Assembly (NCBI GenBank): GCA_947623455.1
Contig: OX392534.1
Location: 41,173,426 to 41,237,425, forward strand
DNA: 64,000 nucleotides
Source of the DNA: Mimachlamys varia
Lineage: Eukaryota; Mollusca; Bivalvia; Pectinida; Pectinidae
Direction of reading: 5' to 3'
In this document: piece by piece, positions 1-13,500 of the stretch
Numbering within the stretch: position 1 is the first letter of the stretch
Layout of the letters: every line of letters begins with the position of its first letter
The notes under the pieces: model-generated
Told to the model about the DNA's origin: nothing
What the model saw: only the letters and a program-made list of their open reading frames with translations
Databases searched by the model: none
Position numbers and translations under genes: made by a program

Positions 1-1507
1 AAATATGAAAACAGACTTGTTCACACGAGTTTTAATTTGTCAAATGTAAATGTGATCGTCTTATCTCTAAGCCTGAAAACATTAAGATCGTTTGGACGGG
101 GCTTGAAACGTGTTTATCAAACCTCAAGATCGAACGTCTTTAAATCGTGCACCTGTTTCTAGAAGAGAAAAAACAGTCGTCTGCAAATTTTTGCAACATG
201 TTCTATTCATTTCATAGCATAATTGTCTTGCTCAATTTCTTATTGATATTTTCCTTTATAAATGCAACGAATTTCTATGTATATGACAATAGTATTCACA
301 CACTGTAAATATTATATATTTTACAAGAAAATTGTATAATTTGAAAAAAGAAAATGAAAGGTTTAATTTCATTTCATATATGATTTATAAATTACATATC
401 AGTATCAAAATAACAGGGTTTTATTCTGCAGAGTTCTGACTGTCTGATCCACTAAATATTGGGATGGTTGGCAGCTCATGAGAGTCAGATCTAGAATCCC
501 TCTCTTTATAAAATGTGAAATTTTAGTGACCTGTTAAACGGTTATATATATATAATTGTTGGTGATTTAGCAGTGATCTGCTAGATATTGGGACTGCTGG
601 CAGATTAGGAGTCAGAATTTCTCTTTTAATGCATGCAATTTTAATACATGAACATTGGATATGAATGGGAAGAACATTTTTCAACTAACCTACTGATGAA
701 ATCAAGTAAGAGAATTAAAGGTCATTAACAATTGTTGCCACCAATTTCTAAGAAAATAACCATGCAGATGAGATTCTAGACATTTGTTTGAAAATGGCTG
801 CCATACCAAGATCTTCTTTATGGACTAATCTATACATTGATTGATTCATGTGACATTATATGGTGGCCATTTTCAAACAGATGTCTGAAATCTGGTTATT
901 TTTTAAAAAGAAATTAGGTTGCAACAGTTAAAAACTTTCTCCAACTTGATTACATTAGTAAGTTTGAAAAATACTGGTAAGTTATATCCATTGGTATTTT
1001 TTATGAGGAACTCTGACTTGCCAAATCCAACAGCCAAATATGATAGGAACTTTAAACATTTCTCAAAAAATGGTACAACTGTTGAACATTTCAAGATCAA
1101 AGGGTGTTATAGTAGTATTGTCAGAAATTTAGCAGATGTAGTCCAGGACCATGCCCCAATGATTCATTTACAAGATACTTTCATGACTGATACTCAATAC
1201 TACAGTAGACTAGTAAGCAAATTTCCTAGGATTTCTTTCAGAATTGAAAGTCATATATGACCATATTTTCCTCTTAAAATTTCTTTGAAAATTTTATTTG
1301 CAAATTTGTCAAATGTCATAAATAAACAACTTAAAACTTTTGTAATCTATAAATTAACTGTGTCACTTTCCTGTTTTGGTATTGTGGGGGGGGGGGGGGG
1401 CACCAGATGATCTGTTGATCTGTGTTTTGAACAATATTTTTTTCCTATTTCAGAGAGTTTGATTGATCCCCAGCATATTTATAAATTGGCTCAGATAATC
1501 ACACATC
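1..1507. other. Upstream flank and putative 5'UTR of the Tudor gene
   Basis: No convincing coding exon. A 113-codon open frame at 919-1260 has no recognisable domain and looks like chance. An acceptor-like site near 1453 suggests the first coding exon has a 5'UTR part joined to an upstream non-coding exon. The stretch holds a diverged direct repeat (about 430-520 and 565-645), a foldback at 753-905 and a poly-G tract near 1386-1400. Confidence 0.5.
753..905. mobile_element. Small foldback/MITE
   Basis: The left end reads AAAATAACCA...TTTGAAAATGGC and the right end is its imperfect reverse complement, GCCATTTTCAAACAG...TGGTTATTTTTT. Arms are about 55 bp around a short centre. It is non-coding and lies upstream of the Tudor gene. 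Confidence 0.6.
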
Positions 1508-4500
1508 ATGTCTGCCTCCCAGCGCAGTCTTGTTTGTCTGGGCAAAAAGGTGACAGAGAAAATTGAAAATATCCGGGATCAACGTCGCCTCTTGTCTGCC
1601 ATTCTTGAAGAGTATATTGCAGAAGTGAGTATAGAGGAAATTATTTTTCATGTGTTAATGTCCTGGCTAAAAGTTTCAATTACTTGCTGTTTCAAAATTC
1701 ATCAATTATCAAATTGAGTGAAATTCAAATATCATGAAAATACTCTTCAGTTCTTCATACGAATTTCTTTTAAACAATAAACAGAAATAACAATATTTAA
1801 CTGAGTAAATTTGATTCTTCAAATATGATAATAAGGAACATTACTCTTTTTCTTCATCATGAAAGCATTGCATTTTTCAGTTAATTGGTGATAAATGTCT
1901 AAAATTGATCTCAAACATATAGAGAGGAAATCTATTGTTACCAGGTAATATGAATGTTTGGCCTTTAATGCTTTTTGTAGAGTGAGAGAGGTGCTGAAAG
2001 TCTACTCGCGATCACAGACAAAGGCATTTTTATGCAGAGTTTTGTGGATGTCATGCAGAATTTGGACAGGTGTTACAACACCTGTTTTCTTCTAACCACA
2101 GAAGCTGAAAATCTCATTGGTAATCATCTAGGTTATAAGATCTATAATGAATGATATATGATATACATGATGCATGAATAGTGCTAGAAACCATATAAAA
2201 ATGGACAAAATATGGTGTCCATGTGAATGATATCATGGAGAGAAAAAAATATGATTGATATAATAGCTTGAATGTTGGTTTTGAAATATTAAGGAAAATA
2301 TGTTGATGGATATGAATGCATCCTTTTAAGGTACACAAGAATGTTTTAAAGTGTCTTGAAATAGTCTTTATTACAGAACTTTCAAACATCATATTGTAGT
2401 GCACATTATATTATGTTTGCCATTCTGTCATTTATAACGACCATATCAAGACACTTCAATGCTTTAAACTATGATAAATGCTTTATTATCAACATCAAAA
2501 CTCGTAAAATGGAACAGCCATTTTGACGTCAAACCGTCACCATTTCCATGCCAAAACAATGACGTCACATGCTTGATGTCGTTTATTGTCTCTTAAATCA
2601 CATGTCTCCGTGGTTAGTTTATAGAGTGGCTTAGCGTTTGTGTATAATGATCCCATAATTGAAGGGGGGTACATTGTAACTCTTTTAACAGAAAATCATT
2701 GATATGTAAGGTAGCAGATATTCTTTAGAGGAAAATTATTGAATTATTCAGTAAAAATATAGTATTTGCAGGTAAATGTGTGTCAAAATAAAAAATGTTT
2801 TGGGAAAATCTTTTTTGCATTTGCTGAAGTCTGGGTTACTTTGGACCCTTTAAAACCAATTCATTGGATGTTTTACTACAGAAGAAGCCCAGCGAGCCAG
2901 TCCCTCATTTTGTCTGCCTGTACCAGACAAGCTGGCCAAGTACACTTGTGAAGTGGATAGTTTGCTCACTGTAAGCCTGCCTGCTGCATCAGTGAACAAA
3001 CAGGATACCATGACAACAGACAGCTACGTACCCTGTCCTCCTCCAGGTCTGGAGCCCATAGTTCCCAATGTCAACCTGAATGAGAACGCCTCTAAACCAG
3101 CTGCTCAAAAGCATGTATGGAATATTGAACCTGATGATGGTACAAAGGGTATGAAAATTTAATTTTTGTTCAAATTAAGTAAACTTAGGTACAGCATAGG
3201 AAATTTGCAGATGACTATTCAATCTTTTTTGTCAAGGGTGATTTGATTCAGTCAGAAACAGTGTTGGATATTCATCTGAAATTCATACTTTTGAATTCAG
3301 GTATTATATATAATATTTATATTCTTGTAATTATTAAATAAAGAGGCTTAACGTCTGCTAATGTAACAATGCCTTATAAAAATCCAAGTAAAATGTATCC
3401 AGATGATCTTGAAACTTTTGATTGTAGAAAACCTTTTTATAGAATATGTTTTGCTTGATTCAACAGAATCCTGTTCTGAACTGAAGCATTCTTCCCCCTC
3501 TGATGTTCACGAGGTAAGACATTATCACTTTATCTATACCCATGCTCAATAATAGGACCATCAATATATATTTCAGTTCAAATGAAGGAATTCAGACTTG
3601 CACAACAACAACAACAACCCCATTCCCCCCCCCCCCCCACCCACCCACCCACCTTCAGTCAGAGAATATGTGTTTTCCCCTTGGCTAATTGCTGGAGAAA
3701 TGATGTACCTAATCAGTGGTCAATTTACAATTTATTTTCATGGGTCCTTTTTGTACATATTGCTGAAAACAATGGGTCCCGCAATATTAAATTGAAGTAT
3801 TTCTAGAATTGCTATGTGTCCCATCATTATTTTATGAGTACTGGACTTGGACTCGCACCTAGATTGATCACTGCCTAATTTTGTGCAAAACCTAGATACA
3901 GTAAAACCCCACTTACTCGAACCCCATTTACTGGAATACCACTCATTCATTGAACAGTTTGTTTGGTCCTGATCAAGTTCGTACATATTCAACAAACCTC
4001 AGATTACTCGAATACCATGTATTCCTTGAACTTGATCAGGTCCCCACTAGTTCCAGTAAGTGGGGTATTACTGTAAATTGTTTTCCTGTGCACATAATTG
4101 AATTGGTTAAGAATCTTTATGTCTCTAGACATGATTTTAAAATCTAATATTTAATTGATAGGTTGATACAGATATCAAAATGTCTGATAATTGATCTGTT
4201 GATACAGATATCTGACTGTTCTGCGATCCCACCGAACACAGACACAGCCCAATCATGGCAGCCAAGGCTTGATATGACTGTTGCTAAGCGATATCTGAGG
4301 AGTGTCATCAAACAAGCAGAAGATGATAACAGTGAAAGGAAACATCGAAAAATACGGCGCAACAGAACTCATTCTAAAGGTATAGGTCTTCATTTGGCAA
4401 CTGAGTCACATTATGACTTCTTTGTCCATAAGTATGAGACACCAATTGTCATATTTTCATGAGACATTGCATCCTTGTTATCCAGAGGTTATGCTCGCCT

Positions 4501-7500
4501 AAACTCGCTACACCCTTGTGGAATATGTCATGGCAAAATTGAAGGCATGCTCGGGGTAGAAAAACCTGACCAATCGCGAGGCTGATACCTGTTTTTTGTA
4601 GATTACAAAGTAGCCACAACTGTCTTCAAAGCTTGTCAATTTATACCATTATGTGACCACAAGATTCTTTTGATGTACATCAAAGGGTCGAACCAATCTT
4701 CTTGTTTCCTCAACAAGGTGGCGTACACGGAGCCTTCAGGCTTGCCATGACATTTCCAAAGGTGTAGAGAGCGTAGGCGAGCGTAACCTCTGGATATCAA
4801 GGATGGTTGGGGTTAGTATGAACCTTGGTGGAGGTCAAGAGCTTAGAAGGACAGTGTTTTTCCTGCTTATGAGGTTTAAGAAGTTATATAGTCAGGGATG
4901 GTCATCTACTCTTATATTCTGGCCTGTAAGAGTGATTAATATAAGTTGTATAACTTGTTTCATAACTGTTCCAAAAATGTTACTACGATAATTTCATGAA
5001 ACCAAAAATCACTGAAATTATTCTTTTTGAATATCTGTCCAGATGCAGTATTTATCAGAGAGGATAGCCACACCAATATCTGTCTATCAGCGAGTAGTAT
5101 TAGGCTAGAAGAAAATCATTAAAGAGCAGTTGGGGCGTAAAGCAGATATCATATTTCCTCTTGGCAGTAATTAATGGTGATACCAGAGAAACTGCAACAC
5201 TGTTAAAAGACATCTCCAATGGAACTCAATCCATATATTTTCAAATCTACAAGATGACAGCTTTGGCCTTTAATTCACTATCATATTTCATGATTTAATT
5301 ACGTGGTGCAATATTTAATGTATGGTTTTGTCAGCAATATTTTACAATTTTGTGGTTTTGGAATATATCTTGATTGGTTTTCGACAGGAAAACAAAAAGT
5401 GAAAGAAGAAAGTACAACGACAGATGAACCAGAGATTGTCTCGGTGGATACTCAAAGGTCTATCAAAGCGGAACATAATCTTCAAAGCTGTGCCAAGGAA
5501 AGCTCGGACATTAAGGATTCGAAGGACACATGTGTCTCATCTCGGAGCGCAAATATTTCTTCTCTAAACATTGATCTCTCATCAACAAACAACAACTGTT
5601 CAGCAGAAAAAAACAGTATGTCAACACAAAAAACCATTGTGCCACCACAGAATTTGAGTGCCTCGGCTCAAAAAGTTGAAGATAACTTGCTTCATGGGGA
5701 GGATTCTTTAAACAAGCTAGGCAAGTCAAACGCTTCTGAAAATGCAAAGTTAGAAGCATCGGAAATAAAAACTGAAGAGGTGTATCATGAAAAGAATGAA
5801 TTTGACTTCAACCTAAATGCATATGTAGCCCCTCCTACAACCACACCTGTTGATGAGTCTGGGGCTGTATCACTACTGACTGCTGACAGTGTTGATAGGG
5901 CCTTGACACCGGAACAAAAGTCGAGCCAAGCTACAGTTGAAGAGGATGGATCCTATGGACTAGGACCTACCCTCGCTCACGCAGAGTTGTGTGTAGGACA
6001 GGCCTCTACAGTGGAGGTGTTAGAACCCACCTCACCCTGGAAGTTCTACGTCCAGCAGGTCGGGTTTGGGCTGGACAAACTCATGGAGCAGATATGGTAA
6101 TATAAGTGTTTGTTATTTCTTGCAAGTGCATCCCTAAAATGGTCCTAGCTGTTGATAGAAGGTTTAACAAAATAAAACCGAACCTATTTTAATTGTTAAT
6201 TGTAGTAACTATAAAATTGTACTCCATAAATTGTTTCCAGAGAATAAGAATACGAAAGTTTAAAAATAACATTACAAAATCAGTGTGTGTGAAGGTAATT
6301 TATAAAGTTCTATACTTCTACAATAGGTCTATGGACATTTCAAATTGCATAGACTCAACAAAATTTCCATACTCTAAATTTTTTAATCAGTATGAATAAA
6401 CCACTTAATACAAAGTGATCTCCCCTCTTCAATCAATGTTTGAACAAAAATTGATTTACAATGACAAATTCAGCCAAACAAATCAGGAAATGAACAACAT
6501 GCAAGAGAAATGCAATTGATTATTCGAACAGTTTTGATACGTTTTCAACATACATGAGCAATTAAATTGCTTAGACATCAGGTCTACCGTACGAGCATTT
6601 TGCATAGACCGACAGGTTTTCCTGTGACCTCGGTCTATCGTTACTTTCGCACACTGCAAAAACAATTTTCTTATGATTTATATGTGTAACTAAAACATGC
6701 AAGATCATGAAATATGAAAGTTTCCTTTATTATTGGTACTCAAAACGTGATTCACTCTTTACCCCTGGAATTCATCTTTTTATGTTGTAGTTCCTACATG
6801 ATCCAACACGGAGAGGATAAGAATCTGATAAATAAACCAGAAAAGAACATGATCTGTTTGGCTAAATACTCACAGGACGGACTATACTACAGAGCTAAAG
6901 TGTTGCAGGTGTACCCCACACAAGGTACGCTTTATTCATTTTCAGTATTGGAAGGTGCAGAGCAGGAGTCCTTCATGGCAAAAGGATTCAGATCAGAAAT
7001 TTAGCTGCTGTTCTGATCGAAATTTAACATACACTCGCCCAATATACATAGAATATTATTGCCCATATATCAGGTTTTGCTAGACTGTTTGTCAACTTCC
7101 TATGTATTGGTCACTGTGTAATACAGTGGGTTGTGTTTTAGGTACAGAGATGCCTGTTGATATCCTGTATCTTGACTATGGTAATAGAGAAGAGGGAACA
7201 TCTGCCCACCTTCGAGAGCTTCCCGAGAGTTTCACCAGCCTCCCTATACAGGCAATACAGTGTGCTCTGGCCAAGGTAGGAATGTTTCAGTTTTGTATGT
7301 CTGGCAAAATACACAAGACATTGTCTGACAAATTATGTTATATGATTCTAAATGTTGTCCCGTTCTAGACCCCATAGAGATAATTCTATCCCAATATAAA
7401 CACTTTATTAATATGTGCATCTCAGATTATGTGATAATTTGCCATGCGTCGGGGTAGCATTAAAAATCTAGAGCTACAGTTCTCTCATTTGCCTGTATTC

Positions 7501-10500
7501 TAATTATTTTATGATATGAACCTGCTAGGCTCTAAATGTCAGATCATAGTTGTTGACGGGCCTTTAAAAATAAACAAACAATTCTGATTAGGGCTATCCA
7601 AGCGAAATATCTACCTCACCCAGGAACTCAAGGTTTTGCTTCAGGGGTACATCGCACAAAATTTGATTAATAATTAGACGTAATACCGTATTTCTCCGGC
7701 AATAAGTCCAGGGGGCCAGTGCATTAAATAAAGTCAAAAGTGGAGGGTGGGCTTATTGCCGTATATGAGCCTCAACGTGACCAACATAATCGGCCGCCAT
7801 CTTGGATTTTTCATGACATACTGTTGCAGTTACAGCTTATGCATTGTCCATGTTTATAACTTTTTTTCTGAATTTATGATTTTAAAACAAATTTGCAAAA
7901 TATGTTTGAGTTGGTACATGATTTGGGGAATTAATCATTAATAAAATGTGCAAAATATATATTGTTTTGCAATATGGTTTGGGGAATGTAACGTTAAGTG
8001 ATTAAATAAAACAAACAAGCAAAGTTTTCACACACCATCATCTAACGCTGAGTTACGGTAGTTTAACATAAATGTATCAGTTAGGCCTTTGCAGAAACAG
8101 TGGTATTTCTAAGATAGCCCTTAGTGGAATGACTTACATGTGTATAACTTTTGTTGAGTGCTACCTGCCTGATTATAACTTGCAGGTTGCTCCTGTGAAC
8201 AAGTACAATGTATGGACGGAGGAGGACATTTCAGCTTTTAACCAGTTTGTGTGTGGTCAGAACTTTAGTTGTGTGTATGTGGGTGGCACTGAGGAGGGTC
8301 TGCCACAGCTGATAGAGTTATACATGTTTATTCCCCGCCCAACCGTCACTGGAGGGCAGCTTTACATTCACAACACGGTCTCCTCCGTCAACATCGCAAC
8401 CATCCTCGTCAATCAAGGCCGTGCACGGGACACTGCCATCATAGACCAGTTGGTAGCATTACGCAGAATGTATAAACCATCTGCGTCGACTTCACAGCCT
8501 CTTCCAGCTGTTCAACAAATGTCAGAAAAAGTGAAAGCACCACAGCCTTCAAATACTTCATCTGGACATGCTCCTACATCATCTGAAAAAGCTAAAATTC
8601 CTCGACCAATGAAATTACCTAGACCTAAAGTAGCAGCTCATAAAAACAAAGTGATGTCGGTAAAGAGCATTGTGGCCGTAGCTTCTGGTGCTACTCGAGA
8701 ATCAGGTTCTCAGGATTCCATAGAGAAAGTCAAGCAAGGTGGTTTTGTGCAGGCAGAGTCAGCCACACAGCATAAAGTCGCATCAGAAGCTGATATTCAT
8801 CAGAAAGGTGAAGCAGGACAACACCCTGGTGCAATATTGCATGATATGGAACAGGATTTACTTAAGCCAAGGGGGGCAGAACCTGGCCATAGCAAGCATA
8901 ATGCTAGGGACCAAAGACAGGAAGAAGAAAGACAAACTTTCACACAATTGTCTAGTCAAGAACAGGTGAGTTCAGATGTCACACAGCTTAATCAAAAAGA
9001 AGACAGCGGGAATGAAAAAAAAGCAAGCAAAGGTGATCAAAATTCAGAGGAAAACAAAGTCACAAGTCAGACTAACCAAAGCTCGGTGGTGTCCGATAAC
9101 ACCAGCACTTCCACCAATGATACTCAAAGTATTGCCGACTTCCTGGCTGAACTGCCAGTAGCCAACATCAAAATTCCAAACATTACACCGAGCGAAGATC
9201 AGCTGTCTGTGATATCATCAGAGGGAGGATCCTTACCCGCAGAAAATCAAGGGGAGACAACTTTAGAGAAATCCTCAAACAGAAACATTGACTTGTGCTC
9301 TAAATGTTTCAATGTGATGTTGTCACACGTCATATCCCCTGAACAATTCTACATCCATATAGTTTCTGAGACGGTGGGCAAAACACTAGACAATATGATG
9401 AAAAACTTAAACTATCATTTTGAACAGATTGGTAGGAAGGCACTACAGCAGCTTAACAGAGGTTACACACCAAAGATTGACGATTTGTGTTGTGCTCGAT
9501 TTTCAGGAGATAATTTTTTCTACAGAGCAGTTGTGACAGAACTTGTTGCAAATGAGAGTTCCTCATCTCCGTCAAAAGTACATGTATTTTACCTGGACTT
9601 TGGAGATCGGGAATGGCTGCCCCGATGGAAACTGTACCCGCTCCCCGAGGAGTTCAAGGATACACCTCCTCTAGCTCTGAGCTGCTCTCTTGCCTACATC
9701 AAACCTGTGGTGACATCACAAGACGGTGATGCTGTCTGGCCAGCAAATGTCACACAGGAGTTCATCAAACAAGTTGGGTTTGAGAACCCTATACAGATGA
9801 TTGTCCTGTCTGGTACCCTCGGCTTCGATATGAAAAGGTAAGCTGACAATACATATTTATAAGGATTGATATTGCTTTTATTAGATGTTACATCCTATTA
9901 ATAGCTAAGGTCATTTTAGGAAGGGTTGCCACCTTGCTAGTGTATGCAATCTGTATCTGAGTGCATGGTGTATGGTTTATTTGGGAGGCTGTGGTGTGTT
10001 CATGTAAGCCTCCTTGCTATATTCTAGAACTTATGCCAATTTTAGGTGCTACTACACTGACAAAACCCTCTCCAGTTTTACACCCCGCCAGTTACACTAC
10101 ACTGACAATGGGTGAACCAGTTGTTCCAGCCCCAGATAATAAGGAGTGTCAAGCAGAGAGCAGTAACTACCATTTTTAGCCAATAATCATCAGATAACCT
10201 TATTGTTTATATTCATGTTGACTTACCAAAATACCCTGTTGGTAGTCCTGCATCATAAATATATGCATTGTAAATGTTGACAGGAAGCCAGATTGTGGAA
10301 TGGCGGACACTGGTATCCTGAAGGTGTTCCTGGTCAGTTCGGAGGACGAAGAGGAAGTCTGTGTCAACATGGACCTGATACGTCTCGGCTTGGCTACTAT
10401 TGACTCACGCTACAGTCAGGAGATTGGACTTCCAAATGGTAATTTTTTTCATTGATGCAAGAATTACAGATGGTACTCGTGAAACTGGACCCCAGATGTC

Positions 10501-13500
10501 AATTAGAATGAATTAAAATGAACCCTAGATACCAATTAAAATGAATTAAACTGGACCCTATATACCAATTACCTGGTAGAATGAATTAAACTGGACCCCA
10601 GATGCCAATTAGGATGAATTAAACTGGACCCTATATACCAATTACCTGGTAGAATGAATTAAACTGAACCCCAGATACCAATTAGAATGAATTAAACTGG
10701 ACCCTATAGATGCCAATTGAATGAATTAAACTGGACCCTACTGTATATACCAATTACCTGGTAGAATGAATTAAACTGGACCCCAGATACCAATTACCTG
10801 GAAGAATGAATTAAACTGGACCCCAGATACCAATTACCTGGTAGAATGAATTAAACTGGACCCCAGATACCAATTAGAATGAATTAAACTGGACCCTAGA
10901 TGCCAATTAGAATGAATTAAACTCAACCCTAGATGCCAATTAGAATGAATTAAACTCAACCCTAGATGCCAATTGAATGAATTAAACTGGACCCCAGATG
11001 CCAGTTAGAATGAATTAAACTGGACCCTAGATACCAATGAAAATAAATTAAACTGAACATTAGATACCAATTAGAATGAGTTAAACTGGACCGTAGATAT
11101 TAATTAAAATAAATGAAACTGGACCCCAGATGCCAATTAGAATGAATTAAACTGGACCCTAGATACCAATTAAAATAAATGAAACTGGACCCTAGATGCC
11201 AATCAAAATTAATGGAAGATTTAGTAAATTTGGAAATTCAAAGTGATAAGAAATTGCGAAAATGTCAATTCTTTTTCGCAAATTGGTAATCTTATCACAT
11301 ATTTGGTAGAAGGTGGGATAGCCTAGATTAAAAGCCTGTAAATGAACATGGAGAGGGGTTCATAGATCCATGTGATGTCATTAATAGCAAAATATGATAA
11401 ATAGGGGGAAATATAGTGTTGAGTCTATACTAGACCTCTTTTAAGCTGGTATTAAATCATTATGGAATAATAAAATATAGCACAATAGTTTTAAGACCTC
11501 ATTATCTTGTTGAAAAATAAGAACTTAAAGGCAGGGTTGAAAAAAAAAGAAAAGCATTCAACATTTAGGAGAGAATTTTGAATTATATGTAGTTATCAGC
11601 TTCTAAAACTTTAATAAATTGGATTTGACTCTGCTTATTATAAGTAAAGATCTAGAAATAGGAATCTGTTTAAAATTATAAAAGGAAGTCAAGAGACGCC
11701 ATGAGGAGGGTAAGTCAAATTAATTTTTCATATCTGAGTTCAGTATATAAACGAGGATCCCATGGCAGCGGACCTCCCAATAAGTCATGATCTATAAATC
11801 TGCTTTTATAGTCCTTGTTTGACTATGTGATAAAGCAGAACTGTACATCAATTTACATAAAAGATATTTCAAGTCCTAAATTCTCAATCATTAGAAAACA
11901 GTTCAATACCAAAAATCTTACAATATCAAAATTTGTGTAAACATCACATTCTGATATTTTGCATTTTCGTGTAAATAGTATTATAGGGTATAAATTTCAA
12001 ATTTAGATATATGAATGTGATGTGAAAGGCCTTGCTTTTTAAAGGGAGATAATGCTGCTATTCACCTGAAAAGAAATGCTTGAGTGCCTTTACACAAAAT
12101 TGTCAAGCTTACAGCAGATCTAAAGCTATTGATAACAGCCACATAGCCTATAGATTATTGATTTCTAGGCATGTCTTTTCAAAGCATTGTTAGCTTTAAA
12201 ATGTGTTTGCTATTTTTCTCAAATCAGATAATTATGTTTTCATAATAATTTGATAGAAGTTTTTCAGATTTATACTTTGGTCCCTATTTATAAATCTGAT
12301 TCAAAAGAATTTCAATACAAAGAATTTTGTTAGAAACATTTATCTGAGTTTGAGGATATACAATGTATAAGTACGTGGTTAATCTGGTATTAGCTGTTCT
12401 GGTCAGGCTTTCTGAAAATTCTCCGTGGGAGAGAACGGCTACAGTCTTTAGATATTGCAGAAGGAAACATACTTGCGGAAATACTCCTATAATGAACATG
12501 TTTGTTATACCCAAGCACGCAACGAACTCGAGGGGTGTAGTTGGGGTGGGAATCCTGGAATCAGGTTGTCCGTTTGTCTGTAGACACATCTTTCCACACA
12601 ATTCCTCCTTTACTTGAAGACCGTTTTCATTAAACTTTACAGGTATGTTAGGGAACATGTGTTAATGTGCATGCAGCTGTTTAATTTCCAAATTTTTGGT
12701 TGTCATGGAAACGGATCACCAGAAATAGATTTTCTTGTTCACACAACTCCTACTTTACTTGTGGACCAATTTTCAAAAAATTTCACAGATATGTTATAGG
12801 GAACATGTGTAGATGTGCATGCAGCTATTTAAATTCCAAAATTTTGGTTGCCATGGTAACTGATCACTGTTAACAGGTTTTTCTTGTCCAGACAACTCCT
12901 CTTAAACTTGTGAACTGATTTCCAGAAAAATTCATAGGAATGTTAGGGACCATATGTAGATGTGTGTGCAATGACCATTGACTTGTTCGGATTTTGATAA
13001 GCCTATATATATGAAGATATTATTAAAATCATAACGCTTACCTGGCCAACGCCATCAGGTGAGTTTATGAGCTGACCTGGTCCGAAGGACCGAGGTGAGC
13101 TTATGCCATACCGTGTCATTTGTCCGTCGTCTTTCAACAATTTTTTTAACGACTTCTTCTCCATAACAACTGATAGGAAATCAACCTAATTTGGCAGGAA
13201 GCATCCTTAGGTGCCCAGGATTCAGAATTGTACTAATGGTGGGACTGACCTGCTAGGGGGCTGAGGAGCAGGGCCAAAAAAGGTTATTAGCTATATTGGT
13301 TTAAGCAACTTCTTCTCCATAACAATTGATTGGAAATCAGCCTTATTTGGCATGAAGCATCCCTACGTGCTCAGGATTCAAAATTGTACTTATGATGGGA
13401 CTGACCCCCCAGGGGGCTGAGGGGTGGGGCCAAAAAGAAATTATTTTACTATGATTACCTAGATACCAATGTATCCAGGTGAGCAATACCGGCCCTCTGG

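Noticed and set aside
919..1260. 113-codon plus-strand ORF upstream of the Tudor gene
   Set aside because: No domain, no splice support, overlaps an equally long minus ORF; composition is like surrounding intergenic DNA.
1458..1564. Alternative frame in Tudor exon 1 (begins ESLIDPQHIYKLAQ)
   Set aside because: Stops within the exon, while the ATG frame continues in phase through all later exons. Kept only as a possible 5'UTR.
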